This document shows, one piece after another, positions 33,363 through 42,149 of a stretch of DNA of 64,000 nucleotides. This DNA comes from B33-G16 sp964611035 (GTDB lineage Bacteria > Desulfobacterota > DSM-4660 > Desulfatiglandales > B25-G16). Location: NCBI GenBank assembly GCA_964611035.1, contig CAZSWT010000008.1:1-64000 (forward strand). Reading direction: 5' to 3'. The notes below the pieces were generated by a model, which made no database searches, had not been told where the DNA came from, and saw only the letters and a program-made list of their open reading frames with translations. Each line of letters starts with the position of its first letter. The stretch's first letter is position 1. Both the position numbers and the translations under genes were made by a program.

Positions 33363-33459
33363 CTTTATCTCCTTCCTATGATCTCTTTTTTTAGGCTATG
33401 GAAATATACACATCCACCCTTTCAGGTATAAAACGAGTCTATAAATCCTTTTAATATTT

Positions 33460-34602
33460 CTATTCCATGGCCATCATAACAATCTCAGTAAGGTCTAGTA
33501 CCTTGAGTTTTATCCCCTGCTTCCGTGCCCTTGTACTTATAGTCCTGATGCACTGCTGACATGGGGTTACAACAATATTGGTTCCTGTCCTCTGTATTTC
33601 ATCTATCTTCATCTGGGCAATTTCAGAGGTAAGGTCCGGGTTTGCCATTTCCACATCTCCTCCTCCACCACAACAGATAGCTTTCTCCCTATTGTGTTCA
33701 AGCTCAACGAGCTTAAGTCCTGGGATCATCCTCAAAACCTCCCGCGGGGGTTCGTACACACCACTATTACGGCCCAGATCACAAGGATCATGATAGGTAA
33801 CCGTAAGGTCTAACTCCTTTAAGGGAATTTTATTCCCCTTGATGAGTTCTTCCAGCAGATGGCTGGAGTGGATAAGTTCCACATCGGTATCATAAAACTC
33901 GTTCCATGTCCGATAACAGGAAGGGCAGGAAAATACCACTCTTTTTGCCCCAACTTCCTGTATCTTCGCTAAATTATGTTCCTTTAGCTTTTCAGCTTTC
34001 TCGGGCATCCCCGCCTGTATGAGGGGAAAACCACAGCACCACTCCTTACCCCCTAAGATAGTGAAATCTACTCCACCCTTATCCATTATCTGTACGAAGT
34101 TCTGTGGTATCTTTTGCACCATAGGAAAGAAAGATGACACACAGCCAACAAAGTATACCACATCGGCCCTGTCTTTCTCATAAATATGTTCAGGCAGGCC
34201 TGGGACATCCTCCCTCCATTCAGCACGATCCTCATTATCTTCATCTGATATATTATAATTTGTCTCAAGCGACTGTGCTACAATTTTTATGGATTCAGGA
34301 TATTGCCCGCTATCCACTAAAAGAGCTCGTTCGGCCCGCACAATCTCTTTTGTCTTTACCTTGGGGAGACATGCTACTTCACAAGCACCACAGCCGAGAC
34401 AGTTAAACAGAGAATCCGTTACCTCTTTGCTTAGTGATATCTTTCCCTCTATAGAGGCTCTCGTCAAGGCATTTCTCCCGCGCGCATTCTGCCTCTCTGT
34501 CTTCATCACATTGTATGTAGGGCATACGGTGAGACAAAAGCCACACCTATTACATTTAGCAACTTCATCATATTCTAGTTCTTTTAATTCAAGGATATCC
34601 AT
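33460..34602 (-). CDS. HdrD/GlcF-like Fe-S oxidoreductase with two CCG domains
   Basis: 380 residues. Two N-terminal [4Fe-4S] motifs (CNRCGFCLTVCPTY, CLGCGACEVAC) are followed by two CCG domains (WCCGFPL..CPSCYRT and HDPCDLGR..CCGGGGDVEM..CQQC), the type that binds non-cubane [4Fe-4S] clusters in HdrB/HdrD. It starts two bases after the FAD-oxidase gene, with the ribosome-binding site inside that gene's end. Role: electron acceptor for the two glycolate-oxidase-like flavoproteins. Residues from about 120 onward are almost the same as in the protein at 52080-53270, while the N-terminal part differs. Confidence 0.92.
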   Translation of the reverse strand: MDILELKELEYDEVAKCNRCGFCLTVCPTYNVMKTERQNARGRNALTRASIEGKISLSKEVTDSLFNCLGCGACEVACLPKVKTKEIVRAERALLVDSGQYPESIKIVAQSLETNYNISDEDNEDRAEWREDVPGLPEHIYEKDRADVVYFVGCVSSFFPMVQKIPQNFVQIMDKGGVDFTILGGKEWCCGFPLIQAGMPEKAEKLKEHNLAKIQEVGAKRVVFSCPSCYRTWNEFYDTDVELIHSSHLLEELIKGNKIPLKELDLTVTYHDPCDLGRNSGVYEPPREVLRMIPGLKLVELEHNREKAICCGGGGDVEMANPDLTSEIAQMKIDEIQRTGTNIVVTPCQQCIRTISTRARKQGIKLKVLDLTEIVMMAME

Positions 34603-34604
34603 GC

Positions 34605-35963
34605 CTAAATTCCTCCAATAAATCTGCCAGGATTGAGAATACCGGCTGGGTCAATTTGTTTTTTAAGACCTTGCATTATCTTGAAATCATCTCGTAATCT
34701 ACCCCAGACACTAAGCCTTTCCTTTAATGCAACGGGGGCAAATTCTATCACCAAATTTCCATCCCTCTTTACCGCTTCCTCTGTCATGTCCTTTAAATGG
34801 TTTACTAAGGCATCCAGGTGCTCTGTAATACTATCCTTGAGTAAGATATAGGAATAGAGAACACCATTGCCTACTCGTGAGATAAGGGCACAATCCAAGC
34901 TATTTTTAATAGCCCTATCCTCCCATAACTTTACCATTTCTGCAGACTTGGAGATTAGGAAGTTCGATTTACATGCAATCCCATAGGGATATCTCTCCGC
35001 AACTGCCTTAGGAAAATCACTGAGCGATCCCCAAAAATTTACCTGGTCTTCACCCAAGTACGATCTCATTTCTACAGCCTTGCTGTTCTTACCCATCTCC
35101 TCGATATCCTTGAGTTGCCTATCTACCGATTCCTTAACGCCTTCAGCACACATGGCAACAACATATTTCCCTTTATCATGAATATCCATAGACAGTTCAT
35201 TGATAGTGGTTTTATTTAGGATTTCGATGGATGCAGGAAAAAGATTTGAATTGAGCATACCGCTGGTGAAGTCATGAGTATCTTCAAGAGATGAAAGGAT
35301 AACAGCTAATGTGGCGCTCTTCTCAGGCAAGGGTAAAAGCTTAAACGTTACGCGTGTTATAATGCCTAAAGTTCCTAAAAAACCTATCAGTAATTTATCC
35401 ACATCATACCCAGAGACGTTTTTAGCAGTCTTTCCGCCTACCCCGATAATATCCCCATTAGGGGCGATAAAACCAATCCCCAAGATCATGTCTCTCAATG
35501 ATCCATATAGAAACCTTCTTGGTCCACTCGAATTAGTTGCAACAATACCTCCCAGGGTAGCAAACTTACTAAATGGTGGATCTAAGCGTATAAAATAACC
35601 CTTTCCTTTACTAGCCAAGGTCTTTTGAACTTCGTCAAGAGTTATCCCTGCCTGTGCTGTAATAGTCAGATTCCCTAAATCAAGATCTGTAATACTATTA
35701 AGCCTGCATAAAGAGATAACAATATCAACCTGCCGGGGTATTCCACCTAGCCCTATCTTCGTCCCTCCACCCCAAGGAATCACGGCCCAATCTTCTTTAT
35801 TAGCCAGTTTAACGACTTGAGAGATTTCATCTTCATTTCCTGGATAGACTACCGCCTTTGGAACTGTTCCATCTACAGTGAAATCCTTTAACTTGCCAGG
35901 ATCATTAGTTATATAGCCCCTGCCAACGATCTCTTCTAAATTTGAAATCATCACTATCTCCAT
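34605..35963 (-). CDS. FAD-linked oxidase, GlcE/GlcD-like
   Basis: 452 residues with a PCMH-type FAD-binding domain (VIPWGGGTKIGLGG, RLDPPFSKFATLGGIVATNSSG, GKTAKNVSGYDVDKLLIG). The C-terminal cap ends QGLKKQIDPAGILNPGRFIGG. The composition matches GlcE-like second flavoprotein subunits of glycolate oxidase, longer than E. coli GlcE. It lies between the GlcD-like gene and the HdrD-like gene, a GlcD-GlcE-GlcF order, so a three-subunit 2-hydroxyacid oxidase is likely. Confidence 0.9.
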   Translation of the reverse strand: MEIVMISNLEEIVGRGYITNDPGKLKDFTVDGTVPKAVVYPGNEDEISQVVKLANKEDWAVIPWGGGTKIGLGGIPRQVDIVISLCRLNSITDLDLGNLTITAQAGITLDEVQKTLASKGKGYFIRLDPPFSKFATLGGIVATNSSGPRRFLYGSLRDMILGIGFIAPNGDIIGVGGKTAKNVSGYDVDKLLIGFLGTLGIITRVTFKLLPLPEKSATLAVILSSLEDTHDFTSGMLNSNLFPASIEILNKTTINELSMDIHDKGKYVVAMCAEGVKESVDRQLKDIEEMGKNSKAVEMRSYLGEDQVNFWGSLSDFPKAVAERYPYGIACKSNFLISKSAEMVKLWEDRAIKNSLDCALISRVGNGVLYSYILLKDSITEHLDALVNHLKDMTEEAVKRDGNLVIEFAPVALKERLSVWGRLRDDFKIMQGLKKQIDPAGILNPGRFIGGI

Positions 35964-36000
35964 GAAAATATTAAAGGTTTCTTGAAATATTTATATAAGT

Positions 36001-37386
36001 CTATGCCGCCTCTTGAAAAATTTTACCAGGATTTAAAATCTCTTCTGGATCAAAGACAGTCTTTACTTTCTTAAGCAAAGAAATATCCTCATCTGAAAAA
36101 ATAAAACCCATTTCTTTTATCTTCTCTGCCCCTATTCCATGTTCTCCGCTTATGGTACCACCTGCCTCTGCACATATCTTTAATATCTCAGTGCCTACTA
36201 ATTTGACTTTTTCTAAGTCTGCCTTATTCCTGTCATCAAACAAAACCAAAGGATGGAGGTTCCCATCCCCTGCATGAAATACGTTAGCAATGCGCAAATT
36301 GTATCTCTTTCCTACCGCTACTACCTTTTCTAAAACCTCAGTTAATTTATTCCTGGGAACTGTTCCATCGTTACAAAGGTAGCTGGTCTCAAGCCGAGCA
36401 ACTGCACCAAATGCACCTTTTCTGCCAGCCCAGAGAAGAGTTCTTTCAGCCTCATCCTTTGCTGCCTTTACATCCCTTACCTCGTTCTGTTTGCAAAGCT
36501 CTATTATCCTATCGGCAATCCTCTCCATGCCATCCTTTAGACCATCAAGCTCTATAAGGAGCACGGCCTCTGCATCTAAAGGGTAACCTGCATGCACTGA
36601 TGCCTCAACCGCCTCTATTGTGAGCTTGTCCAACATCTCCAGAGTGGCTGGGATAATACCATCCTCGATAATGTCTGATACCGTGTTCGCAGCATCTGCC
36701 AGAGTATCAAAAATGGCCAAGAGCGTCTTTCTGGTCTCAGGTGCAGGCATAATCCTGACGAGCAATTTAGTGGCAATGGCAAGGGTTCCCTCTGAGCCCA
36801 CAAGAAGTCCAGTTAAATCATAGCCGGGATTATCAAGGGCCTTACCACCAACCCAGATCACCTCACCATTGTACAGGACCACCTCTGCTCCAAGCATATG
36901 ATTCGTGGTAACACCATATTTAAAGCACAGGGGCCCGCCTGAATTCTCTGCGAAATTTCCACCCATTGTTGATACCGATTCACTCGCCGGATCCGGCTGA
37001 TAAACGAATCCATAGGGTGCTAATCTATTTTTAAGGTCTAAGGTAAAGATGCCTGGCTCGACAATTGCCCTTTGATTTTCTGTATCAATCTCTATGACCC
37101 TGTCCATCCTTGCCAATCCGATAACAATACCGCCTTTTTCAGAAATCGAGCCACCGGTAAGATTGGTGCCGGAACCCCTTGCTACTACAGGTATCTTTTC
37201 CCTGTAGGCAAATTTCATGATCTCAGAAACCTCAGCTGTCGTGTTGGGTAGAACAATCACATCAGGCTTTCCCCTGTAAAGGGATGCATCATACCCGTAG
37301 AGCAAAAGGTCTACATCGGAATAAAGAACGTATCTATCATCCTTTATTATCTCTTTTAATGCCGATATCATTTTTTCCTTTTCCAT
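36001..37386 (-). CDS. FAD-linked oxidase, GlcD-like (glycolate/D-2-hydroxyacid dehydrogenase)
   Basis: 461 residues. FAD-binding signature VPVVARGSGTNLTGG, PASESVSTMGGNFAENSGGP, and the catalytic/metal C-terminal block NVFHAGDGNLHPLVLFD and GTISGEHGIG. This is the GlcD/DLD family that oxidises glycolate, D-lactate or similar 2-hydroxyacids. GGAGG ribosome-binding site. With the following GlcE-like and HdrD-like genes it forms a glcDEF-type set. The neighbouring malyl-CoA genes favour glycolate as substrate. Confidence 0.92.
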   Translation of the reverse strand: MEKEKMISALKEIIKDDRYVLYSDVDLLLYGYDASLYRGKPDVIVLPNTTAEVSEIMKFAYREKIPVVARGSGTNLTGGSISEKGGIVIGLARMDRVIEIDTENQRAIVEPGIFTLDLKNRLAPYGFVYQPDPASESVSTMGGNFAENSGGPLCFKYGVTTNHMLGAEVVLYNGEVIWVGGKALDNPGYDLTGLLVGSEGTLAIATKLLVRIMPAPETRKTLLAIFDTLADAANTVSDIIEDGIIPATLEMLDKLTIEAVEASVHAGYPLDAEAVLLIELDGLKDGMERIADRIIELCKQNEVRDVKAAKDEAERTLLWAGRKGAFGAVARLETSYLCNDGTVPRNKLTEVLEKVVAVGKRYNLRIANVFHAGDGNLHPLVLFDDRNKADLEKVKLVGTEILKICAEAGGTISGEHGIGAEKIKEMGFIFSDEDISLLKKVKTVFDPEEILNPGKIFQEAA

Positions 37387-37435
37387 GGGAAACCTCCTTT
37401 GTTATACTGCTTCATATCCATAATAAAATGGAGCC

Positions 37436-38359
37436 TTAGGGTCCAAAGCTCATCCCTGTTTTCAAATTCACCTGCTGGGCAAATTCATCTGCATTCATCT
37501 TCTCTCCCCTCGCTCCCTTCATCTTTTCAACCTTTAATGTCCCGCTTTTAAGAGCGATTATGGCTCCCCCTTTATTAATATCGATGAGCTCTCCTGTGGG
37601 CCTTTCTACCTCAGATGAGAGGAGTTTTGCCTTGTAGAATCGCACCTTTTCACCCTTAAAGGTAGAGTAAGCACCTGGCTGAGGATCACAGCCCCTGATT
37701 AAGTTGTAGATTTCCTGTGCTGGTTTGGTCCAGTTAATGGAGGCAACCTTGTCACCGCAGGGGGGTTCATATGTGGCCAAGGAGTTATCCTGTGCAATCT
37801 TAGGCGCCCTGCCATTCTTTATGAGATCAACTGCCTCCATAAGGGCATCGATTCCCAAGGGAAAAAGCTTGTTAAAATACAATGAGCCAGTGGTTTCATC
37901 CGGGCCAATGTCGACCTCTTTCTGAAGGAGAATCGGCCCGGTATCAATACCCTTATCTGCCCACAAGATGGTCAGCCCTGTATGTGTCTCCCCTTGGATA
38001 ACGGCCCAGTTTATACCGTTTGCCCCGCGGTGCCTGGGCAAAAGAGAGGGATGGTAACAAATGGTTCCTGTTGAGGGTATATTGAGAAGCCTTTCCGGAA
38101 TTATATCGGTTACAAATGCTAAGATAGCTAAATCAGGTTTCAGGCTACTATATGCATCGTAAACCTCGGGATCCTTCATATGACCTGAGCGAAAGAGGTT
38201 AATGCCAGATTTTTCAGATAGTTCTCTCATTGCCTCACCCCTTTTATCCGGGGGACAAAAGACTCCGACTAGGTTTTCCCCTCTCTTAATAAGCCCTTCC
38301 AACACCTTCTCTCCGAAGGGACCCTGACCGAGCAGAATAATTCTCATTTCCTGTGACAT
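37436..38359 (-). CDS. Formyltransferase-fold protein resembling the hydrolase domain of 10-formyl-THF dehydrogenase
   Basis: 307 residues. The block GTICYHPSLLPRHRGANGINW contains the family's HxSLLPxxxG motif, and ADKGIDTGPILLQKEVDIGP the conserved aspartate. The sequence around the active site and the C-terminal domain (INWTKPAQEIYNLIRGCDPQPGAYS) resembles the N-terminal hydrolase domain of ALDH1L1-type 10-formyltetrahydrofolate dehydrogenase more than tRNA formyltransferase. It stands alone without the aldehyde-dehydrogenase part. It lies inside the CoA-lyase/glycolate-oxidase operon. A one-carbon step linked to this pathway is inferred; a role as fmt is an alternative. Confidence 0.75.
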   Translation of the reverse strand: MSQEMRIILLGQGPFGEKVLEGLIKRGENLVGVFCPPDKRGEAMRELSEKSGINLFRSGHMKDPEVYDAYSSLKPDLAILAFVTDIIPERLLNIPSTGTICYHPSLLPRHRGANGINWAVIQGETHTGLTILWADKGIDTGPILLQKEVDIGPDETTGSLYFNKLFPLGIDALMEAVDLIKNGRAPKIAQDNSLATYEPPCGDKVASINWTKPAQEIYNLIRGCDPQPGAYSTFKGEKVRFYKAKLLSSEVERPTGELIDINKGGAIIALKSGTLKVEKMKGARGEKMNADEFAQQVNLKTGMSFGP

Positions 38360-38476
38360 CTAAAACTCATTGAAACGTAAGTAGAAAAGGAGGCACAGAG
38401 AATAGCCATTCCTTATGCCTCCCCCCACAAGTTGCCATCTCCTCTCAGGGTTCGAGAGACCGTCTGTGCTCTGTCT

Positions 38477-39364
38477 CTAACGCTTTGCCTCGGCTTTAGT
38501 TATCTCTTTTATAGTAGCGAGAATGGTCAATGCATTCTCATAGACTGGGGTATCTACCATCTTGCCCTTGTAGGCAACCGCTGCAGAGCCCTTTGCAATT
38601 CCCTCTTCTTCAAAGACCTTTTTTACACCCTCAGCCCATTCTACATCCTCTGCAGAGGGGGTATAGATCTTGTGAGAGGGTTCAATTTGGCTCGGGTGGA
38701 TGAGCATTCTTCCTTCGTAGCCCATCTGCCTGCCTTCCCGGGTGCTTTTTTCAAATCCCTCTGTATCCTTGTATGTCACATAGGGGCAATCAATGGCTAT
38801 GCATCCGGCTGCCCTGGCAGCCACGGCAGCATGGTACCGGGCATACAGCTGCTCTACACCTTCAGGGGTGAGTGTTACCCTCATATCCTTAGTATAGTCT
38901 ACCGCTCCAAAAATAAGGGAGCTAACGCGCGGGCTGGCTGTAGCTGCAGAATATGCATTGATAACGCCCTTGGCTGTCTCAATCAACAACTGGATGGCAA
39001 TGCTGCCCACCTCCAGATCTCTCCTCTGCTCCAATTCCTCCAGCTTCCAATCAAGGCGTTGAACATTCTCTGCAGAGCCACACTTGGCCAGGCATACACC
39101 TGAAAGGCCTTCATAAACCACTGCCTCGAGGTCATCGTTGGTCATCTTGGTCTCCCAGTTATTTATTCTCACATAAACTGTTGCGCCACCTGTTCCTGCA
39201 TATTTCAGGTTTTCCCGTATTATTTCCCGGGCCTTTGGTTTTTCTGCGGGGGGCACAGAGTCTTCCAAATCTAGTGTGATAAGGTCTGCGGGAATCTCTG
39301 GGGCCTTACCAACCATTTTTTCCTTATTTCCTGGCACATAAAATACCGATCTCATTACTGTCAT
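38477..39364 (-). CDS. CitE-like CoA-ester lyase (malyl-CoA/citramalyl-CoA lyase type)
   Basis: 295 residues of the HpcH/HpaI-CitE family. Motifs: RSVFYVPGNKEKMVGKAPEI, LDLEDSVPPAEKPKAR with the metal-binding aspartate/glutamate, QLLIETAKGVINA, FGAVDYTKDM and GYEGRMLIHPSQIEP. Proteins of this length and motif set cleave or form malyl-CoA, methylmalyl-CoA or citramalyl-CoA. Directly downstream of the CoA-ligase genes, so ligase and lyase would convert malate into acetyl-CoA and glyoxylate or run in reverse. Confidence 0.88.
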   Translation of the reverse strand: MTVMRSVFYVPGNKEKMVGKAPEIPADLITLDLEDSVPPAEKPKAREIIRENLKYAGTGGATVYVRINNWETKMTNDDLEAVVYEGLSGVCLAKCGSAENVQRLDWKLEELEQRRDLEVGSIAIQLLIETAKGVINAYSAATASPRVSSLIFGAVDYTKDMRVTLTPEGVEQLYARYHAAVAARAAGCIAIDCPYVTYKDTEGFEKSTREGRQMGYEGRMLIHPSQIEPSHKIYTPSAEDVEWAEGVKKVFEEEGIAKGSAAVAYKGKMVDTPVYENALTILATIKEITKAEAKR

Positions 39365-39378
39365 GATCTACCTCCTCG

Positions 39379-40275
39379 TTATACGTTAATTAGTTCTTTT
39401 ATTGTTGGGGCAATCTCCTCCGGGCTATCTACTACATGGGCCCCGGCATCCTTTAAGGCGGCGATCTTGCTCTGAGCAGAACCCCTTCCTCTTTCTACAA
39501 TGCTGCTTGCATGAGAAAACCTCATTCCCTCAGGTGCCCACGCCCCAGCAATAAATACGACGAGTGGCTTGGTGAACTTCCCTGAGGCAACTGTCGCAGC
39601 AGCCTCCTCTTCCAATGTGCCGCCAATCTCACCGAAAACTGCTACCCCTTTTGTCTGTTCATCTTCCTCGAAGAGGGCTAAAATATCACTCATCGACTGC
39701 CCCAATACAGGCTCTGTCCCTATATGAAGTGCGGTGCTTATACCAAGGCCGGCTACCTTCAAAACCCATGGAACCGTGCCTGACTGGCCACCACTTCGAG
39801 AAATAACCCCGATGGGGCCAGGCTGAAAAAGTATATTCGCCCACTCTGCATTTCCTCCCAGCCAGCCCATAGCAGCCTTACCGGGGCTTATTATACCGAG
39901 ACATCCAGGCCCTAAAAGCCTCACGTCTTCACTCTGAGCAACGGCCACCATCTCAAGGATATCATGAACAGGGACGCGCTCTACCGGTGATACAATAAAC
40001 TTTACTCCCGCATCAATAGCCTCGAGTACAGCACCTTTAAGGCCTGGGCCAGGAATAAAGGTAACACTGGCATCAACCGCACCATGGTTTTTGATTGCCT
40101 CTTTAACGGTATTGTAAACGGGAATGCCAATAACCGCTTCCCCGCCTCTACCAGGGGTTACCCCGGCAATTATCTGAGTACCATATTCCTTCATAAATGC
40201 AGTCCGGAGAGATCCCTCCCGGCCTGTCATTCCCTGAACAATTACCCGAGTGTCTTTATCTAAAAGTATCGACAT
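39379..40275 (-). CDS. CoA ligase alpha subunit (SucD/MtkB-like)
   Basis: 298 residues. CoA-binding Rossmann domain (VIVQGMTGREGSLRTAFMKE) and ligase domain with the phosphohistidine region EGMRFSHASSIVERGRGSAQ. Together with the beta subunit at 40587 it forms an ADP- or GDP-forming CoA ligase of the succinyl-CoA synthetase/malate thiokinase group. Linkage to a CoA-ester lyase and glycolate oxidase favours malate as the acid. Separated from the beta gene by a small Fe-S protein gene, which is unusual. Confidence 0.88.
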   Translation of the reverse strand: MSILLDKDTRVIVQGMTGREGSLRTAFMKEYGTQIIAGVTPGRGGEAVIGIPVYNTVKEAIKNHGAVDASVTFIPGPGLKGAVLEAIDAGVKFIVSPVERVPVHDILEMVAVAQSEDVRLLGPGCLGIISPGKAAMGWLGGNAEWANILFQPGPIGVISRSGGQSGTVPWVLKVAGLGISTALHIGTEPVLGQSMSDILALFEEDEQTKGVAVFGEIGGTLEEEAAATVASGKFTKPLVVFIAGAWAPEGMRFSHASSIVERGRGSAQSKIAALKDAGAHVVDSPEEIAPTIKELINV

Positions 40276-40289
40276 AGTATATCTCCCCG

Positions 40290-40574
40290 TTATTCTGTTC
40301 CATATTTCTTTCTATATTCTGCTAATCCTTTAATGGGCACCTCAATTGTAATGGCTGAATTCCCTCTGAACCAACATTCATATTCACAGGCCAGGCATTC
40401 AGTGCCCCTTCGCGCCAACTCCTCCGGGACTAATTCAACAGCGGGTTTCCCATCCTTTAATACAAGGATACCTCTGCTATACGTCTTACACGCTTCAACA
40501 CAGGCGTGAGTAGTGCAACCCTCACACTTGGCTTCATCAATAATAACCTTAATTGTCCTTTCAGAAAATTCCAT
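40290..40574 (-). CDS. Small atypical Fe-S protein between CoA-ligase subunits
   Basis: 94 residues, seven cysteines. The first group reads CEGCTTHACVEAC (CxxCxxxxCxxxC instead of the standard spacing), the second CLACEYEC with only three cysteines. At least one [4Fe-4S] cluster is likely. It is 12 bp from the beta gene and 14 bp from the alpha gene, so it is translated with both and could be a redox sensor or an extra subunit of the ligase. I know of no characterised homologue. Confidence 0.75.
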   Translation of the reverse strand: MEFSERTIKVIIDEAKCEGCTTHACVEACKTYSRGILVLKDGKPAVELVPEELARRGTECLACEYECWFRGNSAITIEVPIKGLAEYRKKYGTE

Positions 40575-40586
40575 CTCTATCCCCCT

Positions 40587-41840
40587 CTATAATCCTCTTT
40601 CTTTTCTATACTCATCAACCAGTGCCCTTAACCTACCACCAATAAATTTTGCATCGTACACATGTTCTCTGTCGTAAATCTCTATCCTGCCGGGCAATCC
40701 CTTCAAGCCCTCTTGTAAAATATCCTGGGACTCCTTCTCCTTGTTGCCGCAAAGGAGGATTACCACGGGAAATCCTGGCCTCTTTGGGATTTCCTCCCTC
40801 AGCACCTTAACAAGGCCATGAGCATGATGCCATTGCTCCTGGTTTGCCATCATAAATCCCGCGAGAAAATACCCATCTATATTTGGCATAGAGAGAATAA
40901 TCTTGGCCACCCGATACACCTTTGATGCTGTGGGATTACCACTGGTATCCGCATAATCTGCTACCTTGAGCCCTACCTTGTTCAATGCATCCACACCAAG
41001 GATTGCGGCCCCTCCTCCAATCCCGTGGTAGCCTATGTAGCCACCTTGCTTCAATTCAGACTCGCTGGCCATCTGTGCCACATAGCTTGTTCCACGAAAA
41101 TCCTCCTCCTCAAACGTCCACGCCATGAGATCAAACTCTGTTGGCTCTTTCAAAAACTCACGGCCTATCCTTATGCCAAGCTCAGGGTGTCTGAATACTC
41201 CTGCATCATCAATGGCCATCCGGCAATCAGCAGCGTAAACCTTACCACCCTTTGTCAAAACGAGGGGGTTAATCTCAACTGTTCGGCAGTCATAATTCTT
41301 AAAGACATTATAGAGTTTATAGATGACATCCCCCAACTGACGAAGGGCCTTACCGCTAACGCCTACTAATAGGGCCATATTCAAGGTATCATAGGGCTGA
41401 ATACCCCTGAGCACATCCACGGTAAGCATAGCAATTTTATCCTCAGGCACTGACTCAATGTCAACTCCTCCCTCTGTGCTGAACATTACTACAGGGGCTC
41501 TCACCTCACGTGCTGAGTTTATAATCACACCTGCATAAAACTCCTGGGCGATATCGAGTTTTTCCTCAACAAGAACCTGCTTAACCTCAAGGCCCTTTAC
41601 CTCCATTCCCAGGATCTCTCCTGCAACCTTTGCAGCCTCGTCAGGCGTATCCGCAAAACGTACTGCTCCTGATTTACCTCTACCTCCTACCCAGACCTGG
41701 GCCTTAACAACTACCGGCTTTCCTATTCTCTCAGCTTCTTTTTTTGCATCTTCAGGTGTAGTAACTGCCTCTCCCTCAGGGATAGTAATTCCCGATTTTT
41801 TAAAGATATCTTTTCCTTGGTACTCATATAACCGTGCCAT
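40587..41840 (-). CDS. CoA ligase beta subunit, ATP-grasp type (SucC/MtkA-like)
   Basis: 417 residues. ATP-grasp N-terminus (LYEYQGKDIFKKSGITIPEG, VVKAQVWVGGRGKSGAVRFA) and the nucleotide/metal region VEINPLVLTKGGKVYAADCRMAIDD, followed by the CoA-ligase domain GYIGYHGIGGGAAILGVDAL. First gene of the leftward operon, with GGAGG before the ATG and a good promoter at 41916-41944. Confidence 0.9.
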   Translation of the reverse strand: MARLYEYQGKDIFKKSGITIPEGEAVTTPEDAKKEAERIGKPVVVKAQVWVGGRGKSGAVRFADTPDEAAKVAGEILGMEVKGLEVKQVLVEEKLDIAQEFYAGVIINSAREVRAPVVMFSTEGGVDIESVPEDKIAMLTVDVLRGIQPYDTLNMALLVGVSGKALRQLGDVIYKLYNVFKNYDCRTVEINPLVLTKGGKVYAADCRMAIDDAGVFRHPELGIRIGREFLKEPTEFDLMAWTFEEEDFRGTSYVAQMASESELKQGGYIGYHGIGGGAAILGVDALNKVGLKVADYADTSGNPTASKVYRVAKIILSMPNIDGYFLAGFMMANQEQWHHAHGLVKVLREEIPKRPGFPVVILLCGNKEKESQDILQEGLKGLPGRIEIYDREHVYDAKFIGGRLRALVDEYRKERGL

Positions 41841-41915
41841 CTTTCCTCCATTACATGGTTTATACTTCTAATTTCCTATCCTAAACATGCTTATGGTAAG
41901 ACCTTTTCGTTTCTT

Positions 41916-41944
41916 ATGTATCAATAAATAAAAATCCGTGTCAA
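41916..41944 (-). promoter_or_regulatory. Promoter of the CoA-ligase/lyase/glycolate-oxidase operon
   Basis: On the minus strand: TTGACA (41944-41939), 17-bp spacer, ATACAT (41921-41916). It lies about 75 bp upstream of the beta-subunit ATG in a 310-bp AT-rich divergent region shared with the GntR gene at 42150, so that regulator may control both directions. Confidence 0.7.
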
Positions 41945-42087
41945 GTATTTTTTTTCCATGACAAAGATTTTCTATTTATATTCATTTCAATAAGGTGTAA
42001 AAATAGATAATATTCAATATTCTCTAATAGTTAAACAAGTTATATTATGGATTTTGCTTTTCCCTATTTTTTTTCTATATTTTTTTC

Positions 42088-42130
42088 TTGACAAAAGTAT
42101 TTTATCCTGTTACGGAAAAAATGTTTGACA
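42088..42130 (+). promoter_or_regulatory. Possible promoter elements of the second GntR gene
   Basis: TTGACA occurs at 42088-42093 and again at 42125-42130. The first is placed well relative to the ATG at 42150 but its -10 (TTACGG/TACGGA near 42111) is weak; the second would put the -10 at the start codon. No perfect GntR palindrome was recognised here. Confidence 0.4.
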
Positions 42131-42149
42131 TTTAAATTAAAAAGGTAAT

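Noticed and set aside
39379..41840. Ordinary TCA-cycle succinyl-CoA synthetase
   Set aside because: Similarity alone allows it, but the Fe-S gene between the subunits and the linked CoA-ester lyase and glycolate-oxidase genes argue for a malate-type ligase. Not excluded.
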